Origin: Actinomycetes bacterium
Lineage (GTDB): Bacteria > Actinomycetota > Actinomycetes > Mycobacteriales > Micromonosporaceae
Assembly (NCBI GenBank): GCA_023402505.1
Contig: JAEYGD010000206.1
Span: 1 to 10,699 of the forward strand
Direction of reading: 5' to 3'
DNA: 10,699 nucleotides
The position numbers were made by a program, and so were the translations under genes. The notes below the pieces were generated by a model. It was given only the letters and a program-made list of their open reading frames with translations. It was not told the origin of the DNA and did no database searches. Positions 6,124 through 10,699 of this stretch are shown one piece after another (the stretch's first letter is position 1; each line of letters opens with the position of its first letter).

Positions 6124-6405
6124 ATGAGCCAGGCACCGGAGACCACCGGGGAGACCGTCGAGACGCGCGGCGACGAGCGGGTGGACCTGCTGCGGGCCGA
6201 CACCAACAACGACGGGCGGACCGACGTCTGGGTGGCGGACACCGACGGCGACGGGAAGCCGGACCTGTTCCAGTTCGACACCGACCACGACGGCACGGTG
6301 GACGTCACGATGGTCGACCTGGACGAGGACGGCACTCCGGACACGGTGGTCGACGGCGACGGCGGCCTGCCGCCCGAGCCGCTCCCCCCGACGGTCGAGG
6401 TGTGA
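6124..6405 (+). CDS. Small acidic DxDxDG-repeat protein, putative calcium binding
   Basis: This 93-residue, strongly acidic protein has a strong Shine-Dalgarno sequence (GGGAGG). After a polar head of about 25 residues it consists of four 13-residue units beginning at Asp26, Asp39, Asp52 and Asp65. Examples are DTDGDGKPDLFQF and DTDHDGTVDVTMV. A fifth degenerate copy (VDGDGG) leads into a Pro-rich tail (LPPEPLPP). Each unit has the D-x-[DN]-x-D-G-x-x-D spacing found in EF-hand-like, thrombospondin type 3 and FG-GAP/VCBS calcium loops, with hydrophobic residues between loops. No signal peptide or transmembrane segment is present, so it appears cytosolic, unlike most proteins with such repeats. 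Calcium binding is inferred from the motif only. A repetitive beta-solenoid-like fold is possible. It stands alone in its transcription unit and meets a methyltransferase gene tail to tail. Confidence 0.83.
   Translation: MSQAPETTGETVETRGDERVDLLRADTNNDGRTDVWVADTDGDGKPDLFQFDTDHDGTVDVTMVDLDEDGTPDTVVDGDGGLPPEPLPPTVEV
6199..6354 (+). repeat. Four in-frame 39-bp coding repeats (13 aa each)
   Basis: Four consecutive 39-base units encode D-x-[DN]-x-D-G-x-x-D plus four linking residues. At the protein level the Asp at unit positions 1, 5 and 9 and the Gly at position 6 are invariant. DNA copies have diverged at third positions and in linkers, so this is an old protein-level repeat rather than a recent slippage array. 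Confidence 0.85.
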
Positions 6406-6418
6406 GCGGCCCCGCTCA
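6403..6418. terminator. Short inverted repeat containing both convergent stop codons
   Basis: The 16 bases TGAGCGGCCCCGCTCA form a hairpin with a 6-bp stem and 4-base loop, or 7 bp with an impossibly small loop. One arm begins with the TGA of the repeat-protein gene and the other holds the complement of the TGA of the methyltransferase gene. It may be a weak bidirectional terminator. The stem is short, so confidence is modest. Confidence 0.4.
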
Positions 6419-7210
6419 ACCCGGCTGGCCGCCCGCGCGCAGCCGCAGGGTCGCCAGGTAGTAGGGGGCGTCCCGGTCGTCGACGTCGACCAGCCGCCAG
6501 GGGCTGCCGTGGACCAGCTCGGCCAGCTCCTGCGGCGAGCAGACCAGGTAGTCGAACCAGGGCGTGCCCAACTCCCGGTAGCGCAGCCGGAGCCGCAGCT
6601 GCCCACCGAGGCGTCCCCGGGCGCGGTTGCGCTCGTGGTAAGCGGTGTGTAGCGGGTCCCGCGTGCCGTACGGGTCGGTGCCGTGGGCGATCACCTGTGC
6701 GCCGGGACGGGCGAGCGCGGCCAGCGCGGCGAGGAAACCGGGGGCCCGCTCGCGCCCCTCGACCAGCCCGAGGTTGTTGCCGAGCAGCAGGAAGGTGTCG
6801 TAGCGCCGCCCGTCGGCGACGTGCGCGTCGATCGTCGCGTGCACCAGGTCGCGTACGCCCCGACGGCGGCACACGTCGAGTGCGCCGGCCGAGGTGTCCA
6901 GCCCGGTGACCGGTACGCCGCGCTCCTGGAGCACCAGCGCGACGCGTCCCGCCCCCACGCCGATGTCCAGCGTGGCGCCCCGCGCCCGCTCGACGGCGCG
7001 GTGGTCGTACGGCTGCCAGTGCTCCGGCCCGTCCAGGTAGTGCGCGGCCGGGGCACCGTTGATCAGGCCGTCGTCGCGTTCGATGATCTCGATGACCGGC
7101 CGGGGCAGCCGGCCACCCACGAGCGGCCGGGGGCCGACCCCGGTGGCCACGGCGAGAGTGTCCCGCAGCATCTCCCCGAACACGTCGCCGGTACGCGGCT
7201 CGCCGATCAT
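6416..7210 (-). CDS. Class I SAM-dependent methyltransferase
   Basis: This is a 264-residue soluble protein with a Rossmann-type methyltransferase core. Motif I is LDIGVGAGRVAL (81-92). The acidic residue after strand 2 is Asp105 in VTGLDTSAGAL. A cysteine-containing helix follows (DVCRRRGV), then YDTFLLLGNNLGLVEG near 135-150 at the strand 4 position, then a helix and strand 5 (LARPGAQVIAHGTDPYGTRD). The C-terminal part (LRLRLRYRELGTPWFDYLVC, then SPWRLVDVDDRDAPYYLATL) completes the sheet. The 80-residue N-terminal region holds ERDDGLINGAPAAHYLDGPE, probably a substrate cap. The methyl acceptor cannot be deduced. The ATG at 7210 is preceded by TAACGT exactly 6 bases upstream, so leaderless initiation is likely. 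GAGGG in between is too close to act as a ribosome site. It diverges from the PPOX gene. Confidence 0.88.
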   Translation of the reverse strand: MIGEPRTGDVFGEMLRDTLAVATGVGPRPLVGGRLPRPVIEIIERDDGLINGAPAAHYLDGPEHWQPYDHRAVERARGATLDIGVGAGRVALVLQERGVPVTGLDTSAGALDVCRRRGVRDLVHATIDAHVADGRRYDTFLLLGNNLGLVEGRERAPGFLAALAALARPGAQVIAHGTDPYGTRDPLHTAYHERNRARGRLGGQLRLRLRYRELGTPWFDYLVCSPQELAELVHGSPWRLVDVDDRDAPYYLATLRLRAGGQPG

Positions 7211-7216
7211 GCCCTC

Positions 7217-7222
7217 ACGTTA
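7217..7222 (-). promoter_or_regulatory. Candidate -10 box (TAACGT) for the methyltransferase gene, leaderless
   Basis: On the minus strand TAACGT is followed by GAGGGC and then ATG at 7210. The six-base spacing puts the predicted transcription start on the initiation codon. Confidence 0.55.
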
Positions 7223-7305
7223 GGCCATGGCACGCGATCGTCCCTGGTCAGCAACGGGTGCCGGCGACACGCCCTAACCGCCCACTCAGCCGGCCGTGGC
7301 GGTCG

Positions 7306-7311
7306 TATCCT
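7306..7311 (+). promoter_or_regulatory. Candidate -10 box (TATCCT) for the PPOX gene, leaderless
   Basis: TATCCT is followed by six bases (TGCGGC) and then GTG at 7318, the exact spacing expected for a leaderless transcript. This is the main reason for choosing the GTG over the ATG two codons later (7324) or the open frame's first ATG (7258), which lies upstream of this box. Confidence 0.55.
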
Positions 7312-7317
7312 TGCGGC

Positions 7318-7698
7318 GTGACCATGCTGGACCGGCTCGCGGCGGAGAAGTACATCCTGCTCACCACCTTCCGGAAGGACGGCCGGGCGGTGGCGACGCC
7401 GGTCTGGGCGGTCCGCGACGGCGACGCGCTCGCGGTGTGGACGGTGGCCGACTCCGGCAAGGTGAAACGGATCCGCCGCAGCGGGGACGTGACCGTGGCG
7501 CCGTGCGACGTCCGGGGCCGCCCGCACGGCCCGGCGGTGCCCGGCCACGCCACGCTGTCCGACGGGGCGGGCACCCGGCGGGTCCGCGCCCTGATCAAGG
7601 AGAAGTACCGGCTGCTCGGCCGGCTCACCCTGCTGGGCAGCCGGCTGCGCCGGGGCGAGCAGGGCACGGTCGGCATCCGGGTGACGCTCAAGGGGTGA
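7318..7698 (+). CDS. PPOX-class (probably F420-dependent) oxidoreductase
   Basis: This 126-residue protein has the flavin/deazaflavin-binding split-barrel fold. It matches the small actinobacterial PPOX-class, F420-dependent family (the Rv2061c-like group) throughout. The N-terminal helix and strand read LDRLAAEKYILLTTFRKDGR, followed by VATPVWAVRDGDALAVWT. Next are SGKVKRIRRSGDVTVAPCDV, the cofactor-phosphate and strand region, RGRPHGPAVPGHATLSD, and a C-terminal helix and strand (RALIKEKYRLLGRL to GTVGIRVTL). Such enzymes reduce unknown substrates with F420H2 or bind related cofactors. F420 use here is a family-based inference. Length is normal. The GTG start at 7318 is chosen for its leaderless promoter spacing. 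The open frame to 7258 would add about 20 residues with no family counterpart. It is a single-gene unit closed by a strong hairpin. Confidence 0.9.
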   Translation: MTMLDRLAAEKYILLTTFRKDGRAVATPVWAVRDGDALAVWTVADSGKVKRIRRSGDVTVAPCDVRGRPHGPAVPGHATLSDGAGTRRVRALIKEKYRLLGRLTLLGSRLRRGEQGTVGIRVTLKG

Positions 7699-7710
7699 CG
7701 CCCTGGACAT

Positions 7711-7749
7711 GGGTGAGGGCGGCGGACCGATCGTCCGCCGCCCTCACCC
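7711..7749. terminator. Strong 17-bp hairpin terminator between the PPOX gene and bldC
   Basis: Positions 7711-7727 (GGGTGAGGGCGGCGGAC) pair perfectly with 7733-7749 around a 5-base loop (CGATC). The hairpin lies 12 bases after the PPOX stop and 26 bases past the bldC stop on the opposite strand. It is the longest perfect stem noticed in the window. No T-tract follows, which is typical for high-GC hosts. It probably terminates transcription from both sides. Confidence 0.85.
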
Positions 7750-7775
7750 ACATCGTCTGTTGGCTGTCGCCCCGG

Positions 7776-7985
7776 TCAGTCCCCCTGGCGCTGCTGCGGG
7801 ATCTGCCCCTGCAGCAGGGCCCTGACCTCCGACTCCCGGTATCGACGGTGGCCGCCCAGGGTCCGGATGGCGCTCAGCTTGCCGGCCTTCGCCCACCGGG
7901 TCACCGTCTTCGGGTCGACACGGAACATCGACGCCACCTCGGCCGGCGTGAGCAGCGGCTCCGGTTCGTGCGTTCGCGATGCCAT
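7776..7985 (-). CDS. bldC: BldC, MerR-type winged-helix developmental regulator
   Basis: This 69-residue protein is nearly identical, from memory, to Streptomyces BldC. It consists almost entirely of one MerR-like winged helix-turn-helix: LLTPAEVASMFRVDPKTVTR (11-30), WAKAGKLSAIRTLGGHRRYR (31-50), then ESEVRALLQG and a short polar tail. The recognition helix (PKTVTRWAKAG) and wing (GGHRRYRE) are intact. There is no effector domain, as expected. In Streptomyces, BldC binds direct repeats cooperatively and head to tail, and it delays sporulation by controlling developmental genes. The start is supported by GGAGGAG 6 bases before the ATG. It is the last gene before a 17-bp terminator. It has its own 251-base upstream region with unusual potential for structure. 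Confidence 0.97.
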   Translation of the reverse strand: MASRTHEPEPLLTPAEVASMFRVDPKTVTRWAKAGKLSAIRTLGGHRRYRESEVRALLQGQIPQQRQGD

Positions 7986-8007
7986 GGGTCACTCCTCCAC
8001 ATGTATA

Positions 8008-8068
8008 GACATCGGCCGGGGACCCGCCGGCCGACGCGGCTCCCATGGTCCGGCTAGTCCCCGATGTC
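8008..8068 (-). promoter_or_regulatory. Predicted bulged hairpin in the bldC 5' leader
   Basis: Read toward bldC, GACATCGGGGAC (8068-8057) can pair with GTCCCC (8023-8018) and GATGTC (8013-8008). This gives 12 base pairs with a 4-base GGCC bulge on the 3' arm. The 33-base interior contains a further GCCGG/CCGGC pairing. The structure ends 9 bases before the GGAGGAG ribosome-binding site (7998-7992). It may affect bldC translation or mRNA stability. Function is inferred from pairing alone. Confidence 0.45.
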
Positions 8069-8075
8069 CGACATG

Positions 8076-8091
8076 GGCCGAACGGCCGAAC
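8076..8091. repeat. Tandem 8-bp direct repeat (GGCCGAAC x2) upstream of bldC
   Basis: Two perfect adjacent copies of GGCCGAAC occur next to an 11-base palindrome (ATGTCCGACAT, 8064-8074). Both lie in the bldC upstream region and could be protein-binding sites or part of the leader fold. BldC itself is known to bind direct repeats, but its described sites are AT-rich, so autoregulation here is speculative. Confidence 0.5.
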
Positions 8092-8135
8092 GTCCCTAGA
8101 CGGACGGATGAACCATGCCCGAATTATGCGACTTT

Positions 8136-8156
8136 TACACGGCAGAAAGTACCTTA
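8136..8156 (-). promoter_or_regulatory. Candidate bldC promoter region (TAAGGT -10) in an AT-rich patch
   Basis: The 8105-8190 stretch is clearly more AT-rich than the rest of the window. On the minus strand it contains TAAGGT (8156-8151), which fits TANNNT and predicts a start near 8144 and a leader of about 160 bases. CATAAT (8128-8123) is an alternative -10. A TTGACG hexamer (8190-8185) is too far from TAAGGT (28 bases) to be its -35. The call is tentative. Confidence 0.35.
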
Positions 8157-8168
8157 TTCGGACTCATG

Positions 8169-8183
8169 ATCACGGTTCGTGAT
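8169..8183. promoter_or_regulatory. 15-bp perfect inverted repeat (ATCACG-GTT-CGTGAT), possible operator
   Basis: Two 6-base arms flank a 3-base centre in the AT-rich patch upstream of bldC. The site lies just before the candidate -10 and next to the TTGACG hexamer. The position suits a dimeric regulator. No known consensus was matched with confidence. Confidence 0.4.
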
Positions 8184-8236
8184 GCGTCAACTACGAGCCC
8201 GCCTCGTCTTACCGCACCGACCTGGGCGGTTTGCGG

Positions 8237-9076
8237 TTAGTTGCACCGCTCCAGGAGCTGGATAGCGCGCCACCGGGCGACCAGCTTGTCGTACGCCGCC
8301 GACGCCTCCTCCGCCTCGCCCCGCGACAGCCCCGCCAGGCCGGCCGCGACCAGCTCCGGCGAATCGTCGGCGGCGAGCGTCTCGTCGGAGAGCAGCTCCA
8401 CCAGGCCCCCGTAGTCGAGCTCCACGACGGACCGTGGGTGGAACTCCTCCAGCCAGCGTGCGGCCTCCTCCACGGCATCGGTGATCGGTGCGGCGCCCAC
8501 CGACTTGCGCAGCACGGCGAGAGCGCGCGACGACCGGCGGCGCGCCTTGGAGATCTCCGTCCGGTACCGCAGCGCCCGCCCGCCGGGCCGGGTGACGTGG
8601 TGCCGCTCCTCCGGCGCGAAGAGGACGAACCACCGCAGCGGCACGCCCCAGGTGGCGACCTGCTCGTGCACCCGGGGGACGCCGTGCTCCAGCACGCGCG
8701 CCCCGCTGCGCCAGTCGTCGACCACCGCCTTCGCCTGCCCGGCCAGGACCGGCGGCACGAAGGCGTCGGCCAGGACCGGGGGTACGCCGTCCCGCGCGCT
8801 CAACGCCGCCTCCGCCACCCGGATCCGCAGGTTCCACGGGCACACCAGCAGCGTGTCGTCGGCCTCCAGGACGTACGCCTCGTCCGGCAGCTCCGGCAGG
8901 CGCGTCCAGCCCGCGCCGAGCGCCTCGATCACCGACGTCCGCTGGCGGCCCGGCCCCTCGACCGGGGCGACCGCCCGCCCCTGTTCGACGTAACGGCGCC
9001 AGTACGTCTGGCGGTCGCGGTCGAAGGCGGTCAGCGGTTCATACACGCGCAGGTATGAAGCGAAGAGCGACGGCAC
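8237..9076 (-). CDS. Conserved actinobacterial protein of unknown function in the bldC neighbourhood
   Basis: This is a 279-residue soluble protein starting at GTG 9076, with GGGAGG 8 bases upstream. The N-terminus (VPSLFASYLRVYEPLTAFDR, then YWRRYV) and the core motifs IEALGAGWTRLPELPDEAYV, LVCPWNLRIRVAEAAL, LADAFVPPVLAGQAKAVVDD and VATWGVPLRWFVLFAPEERH are dense in Trp/Pro/aromatic residues and look strongly constrained. As I recall, they match the gene that sits between bldC and valine dehydrogenase in Streptomyces. The middle TEISKARRRSSRALAVLRKS is basic. The last 90 residues are acidic helices (VEEAARWLEEFHP, ELVAAGLAGLSRGEAEEASA). No catalytic motif, membrane segment or signal peptide is visible. 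Co-orientation with bldC and synteny suggest a link to growth or development, but no function is known to me. Confidence 0.88.
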   Translation of the reverse strand: MPSLFASYLRVYEPLTAFDRDRQTYWRRYVEQGRAVAPVEGPGRQRTSVIEALGAGWTRLPELPDEAYVLEADDTLLVCPWNLRIRVAEAALSARDGVPPVLADAFVPPVLAGQAKAVVDDWRSGARVLEHGVPRVHEQVATWGVPLRWFVLFAPEERHHVTRPGGRALRYRTEISKARRRSSRALAVLRKSVGAAPITDAVEEAARWLEEFHPRSVVELDYGGLVELLSDETLAADDSPELVAAGLAGLSRGEAEEASAAYDKLVARWRAIQLLERCN

Positions 9077-9210
9077 GGCGCGATCCTCCCACGAGTCGGA
9101 CGCGAAGCACCGGCGGCACCGCGTTCACGGAGGCCACGCGGCGGGCCGCGGGGTCGGTCCCGCCGTACGGACGCACACTGCGGGGACGGCGGGGCGACGT
9201 CGGCCGATAC

Positions 9211-9216
9211 TAGGCT
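9211..9216 (+). promoter_or_regulatory. Candidate -10 box (TAGGCT) for the Val/Leu dehydrogenase gene
   Basis: TAGGCT fits TANNNT and lies about 75 bases before the ATG at 9292, predicting a leader of about 70 bases. AGGAG follows, 6 bases before the start. No -35 was identified. It sits in the 215-base divergent region shared with the unknown-function gene. Confidence 0.35.
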
Positions 9217-9291
9217 CAGCGGCACCGGCAACATCCCGCCGGCGTCCAGGTCGCGGCCCACAAGGCCGCACACCCCCACCAGGAGCGAGTC

Positions 9292-10374
9292 ATGGGCGTA
9301 TTCGCCACCACCGACGACCCCGGTTCGGCCGGTCACGAACAGGTCGTGTTCTGCCAGGACAAGCAGACCGGCCTCAAGGCGATCATCGGCATCTACTCCA
9401 CCGCGCTGGGCCCCGCGCTCGGCGGCACCCGGTTCTACCCGTACGAGAGCGAGGAGGCCGCCCTCGCCGACGTGCTCGACCTGTCCCGTGGCATGGCGTA
9501 CAAGAACGCGCTCGCCGGCCTGGACCTCGGCGGCGGCAAGGCGGTCATCTGGGGCGACCCCGAGCAGGTCAAGAGCGAGCCGCTGCTGCGCGCGTACGGC
9601 CGCTTCGTGGAGACGCTGCGCGGCCGCTACTACACCGCCTGCGACGTCGGCACCTACGTGGCGGACATGGATGTCATCGCCCGGGAGACCCGGTACGTGA
9701 CCGGTCGCAGCGTCGAGCACGGCGGCGCCGGTGACTCCTCGGTCCTCACCGCCTGGGGGGTCTTCCAGGGCATGCGCGCCGCCGCCGAGCACGTGTGGGG
9801 CACGCCCACGCTGCACGGGCGGCGCGTCGGCGTCGCCGGTCTCGGCAAGGTCGGCAAGTACCTGGTCGGTCACCTCCTCGAGGACGGCGCGGAGGTCGTG
9901 GCGACCGACGTCAACCCGAGGGCCCTGGAGTGGGCCCGCACCACCCACCCGCAGGTGACGCTGCTCGACGACGTCAGCGCGCTGGTCGCCGCCGACATCG
10001 ACGTGTACGCGCCCTGCGCGCTCGGTGGCGCCCTGAACGACGAGACGGTCCCGGCGCTGCGGGCCAGGGTGGTCGCCGGGGCGGCGAACAACCAGCTCGC
10101 CCACTCGGGCATCGAGAAGGTGCTCGCCGACCGCGGCATCCTGTACGCGCCCGACTACGTGGTCAACGCCGGCGGCGTGATCCAGGTGGCTGACGAGATC
10201 GAGGGCTTCAACTTCCAGCGGGCCAAGCTGCGGGCGACGAAGATCTACGACACGACGCGGGAGATCCTCCGGCTCGCCGATGCCGAGGGTGTGCCGCCGG
10301 CGGTTGCCGCGGACCGGCTGGCCGAGCGGCGGATGGCCGAGGTGGGCCGGCTGCGGACGATCCACCTGCCGTGA
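9292..10374 (+). CDS. vdh: Valine/leucine dehydrogenase (Glu/Leu/Phe/Val dehydrogenase family)
   Basis: This 360-residue NAD-dependent oxidative deaminase probably converts valine, leucine or isoleucine to 2-oxo acids plus ammonia. The substrate domain holds TALGPALGGTRFYPY (37-51) and GMAYKNALAGLDLGGGKAVI (67-86). Lys71 and Lys83 match the carboxylate-binding and catalytic lysines (Lys68/Lys80) of leucine dehydrogenase. Asp118 in TACDVGTYVADMD matches its Asp115. The Rossmann domain has VGVAGLGKVGKYL followed by VVATDVN. The family stretches YAPCALGGALND, GAANNQLAH and ILYAPDYVVNAGGVIQVADE are intact. It is very close to the Streptomyces enzyme that supplies branched-chain precursors, and the bldC neighbourhood is shared. 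The valine versus leucine preference cannot be read from sequence. AGGAG 6 bases before the ATG supports the start. Confidence 0.93.
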   Translation: MGVFATTDDPGSAGHEQVVFCQDKQTGLKAIIGIYSTALGPALGGTRFYPYESEEAALADVLDLSRGMAYKNALAGLDLGGGKAVIWGDPEQVKSEPLLRAYGRFVETLRGRYYTACDVGTYVADMDVIARETRYVTGRSVEHGGAGDSSVLTAWGVFQGMRAAAEHVWGTPTLHGRRVGVAGLGKVGKYLVGHLLEDGAEVVATDVNPRALEWARTTHPQVTLLDDVSALVAADIDVYAPCALGGALNDETVPALRARVVAGAANNQLAHSGIEKVLADRGILYAPDYVVNAGGVIQVADEIEGFNFQRAKLRATKIYDTTREILRLADAEGVPPAVAADRLAERRMAEVGRLRTIHLP

Positions 10375-10383
10375 CCGGGGCCG

Positions 10384-10411
10384 GGGGCGGGACCGGAGCT
10401 GGTTCCGCCCC
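10384..10411 (+). terminator. Hairpin terminator after the Val/Leu dehydrogenase gene
   Basis: GGGGCGGGACC (10384-10394) pairs with GGTTCCGCCCC (10401-10411) around the 6-base loop GGAGCT. This gives an 11-bp stem with one G-U pair. It starts 9 bases after the stop codon and is followed by no T-tract. Confidence 0.72.
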
Positions 10412-10503
10412 AGCGCCTCCTCGACGGGGTGACGGCCGTTAAGCTGTATTTCGCGGCGATTCGTCCGGTGTCACGGGCGCTCCCAGGATCGGTCCTTACC
10501 GGG

Positions 10504-10509
10504 TACACT
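10504..10509 (+). promoter_or_regulatory. Candidate -10 box (TACACT) for the DUF3073 gene
   Basis: TACACT fits TANNNT and predicts a start near 10516, so the DUF3073 mRNA would have a leader of about 150 bases. No clear -35 is present 16-18 bases upstream. The gene-free stretch 10375-10668 otherwise holds the dehydrogenase terminator and the leader structures listed separately. Confidence 0.45.
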
Positions 10510-10560
10510 GTGTGACGACTGGACCACCGCGACGCGCGGAGCCGGTCGACGGTAACCCGA

Positions 10561-10644
10561 GGTGCCGAACGGTGGCATCCCCATGTACCGTAAGAGCCAC
10601 GAGAGATGCCTGACGTCATCGGGGCCCGCCTTCGGGCTGCCCCG
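10561..10644 (+). promoter_or_regulatory. Structured leader upstream of the DUF3073 gene
   Basis: GGCATC (10574-10579) can pair either with the preceding GGTGCC (10561-10566, one G-U pair) or with the following GATGCC (10605-10610). These pairings are mutually exclusive. Next come the 8-base palindrome TGACGTCA (10611-10618) and a UUCG-capped hairpin (10620-10644: CGGGGC and GCC closing TTCG, then GGC and GCCCCG). This last hairpin lies just before the GAGGGGG ribosome site. Regulation is inferred only; no known riboswitch class was recognised. Confidence 0.35.
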
Positions 10645-10668
10645 CATTCTGTGCGAGGGGGTCGAGCC

Positions 10669-10699
10669 ATGGGGCGCGGCCGTGCTAAGGCCAAGCAGA
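10669..10699 (+). CDS. DUF3073 family protein, N-terminus only (partial)
   Basis: Only ten codons are visible, MGRGRAKAKQ, and the gene runs off the window. This basic start is highly characteristic of the small actinobacterial DUF3073 proteins, which usually begin in just this way. The gene's position after the bldC and valine dehydrogenase neighbourhood fits the conserved arrangement I recall. GAGGGGG (10655-10661) lies 7 bases before the ATG. A second in-frame ATG at 10606, 21 codons upstream, has only a weak ribosome site and would add residues unlike the family, so 10669 is preferred. The biological role of the family is unknown. Confidence 0.8.
   Translation, partial: MGRGRAKAKQ

Noticed and set aside
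9031..10365. 444-codon minus-strand open frame opposite the Val/Leu dehydrogenase
   Set aside because: The plus strand encodes a complete, motif-rich dehydrogenase. The antisense product is the usual high-GC mirror frame.
10611..10618. TGACGTCA palindrome as a specific regulator site
   Set aside because: A lone 8-base palindrome is weak evidence, and no bacterial regulator consensus was matched. It is kept only as part of the leader description.
10583..10699. Out-of-frame upstream reading frame from ATG 10583 overlapping the DUF3073 start
   Set aside because: No ribosome-binding site precedes it, and its product (MYRKSHERCLTSS...) shows no recognisable pattern.

Overview
This is very GC-rich DNA (above 70% by eye) from a filamentous actinobacterium. 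The best anchors are a near-canonical BldC, a leucine/valine dehydrogenase and the start of a DUF3073 protein at the right edge. Codon use, frequent GTG starts and many TANNNT boxes placed a few bases before start codons fit a Micromonospora-like organism (Micromonosporaceae). That assignment is an inference from the gene set, not a marker-based one.

Layout, left to right. (1) 1-734, minus: a hypothetical protein with its C-terminus cut by the window edge. Opposite it is an SRPBCC/AHSA1-like protein (998-1516, plus). (2) 1565-2784, minus: a DUF2786 protein and a small unrecognised protein. (3) 2941-4290, plus: an ABC-transporter-type substrate-binding lipoprotein whose two halves appear in swapped order, that is, a circular permutation. 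It ends in a strong terminator. (4) 4351-6008, minus: a two-gene fatty-acid oxidation operon, 3-hydroxyacyl-CoA dehydrogenase then enoyl-CoA hydratase, coupled by a 4-base GTGA overlap. (5) 6124-6405, plus: a small acidic protein made of four 13-residue Asp-rich, calcium-loop-like repeats. It converges on a SAM methyltransferase (6416-7210, minus). (6) 7318-7698, plus: a PPOX-class, probably F420-dependent oxidoreductase, converging on bldC across a 17-bp hairpin. (7) 7776-10699: the conserved actinobacterial neighbourhood of bldC, a conserved unknown protein, Val/Leu dehydrogenase and DUF3073.

How the genes work together. The hydroxyacyl-CoA dehydrogenase and enoyl-CoA hydratase catalyse successive beta-oxidation steps and are probably co-translated. 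The Val/Leu dehydrogenase feeds branched-chain amino acid carbon into acyl-CoA metabolism, so the two loci could be metabolically related. The substrate-binding lipoprotein resembles branched-chain amino acid binders but has no permease or ATPase genes beside it. BldC is a developmental regulator, and its mRNA leader seems able to form a long bulged hairpin just before the ribosome-binding site.

Most worth a second look: the circularly permuted binding protein, the 13-residue DxDxDG repeat protein with no export signal, the structured leaders of bldC and DUF3073, and a series of apparently leaderless genes. No rRNA, tRNA, CRISPR array, insertion sequence or prophage gene was seen.
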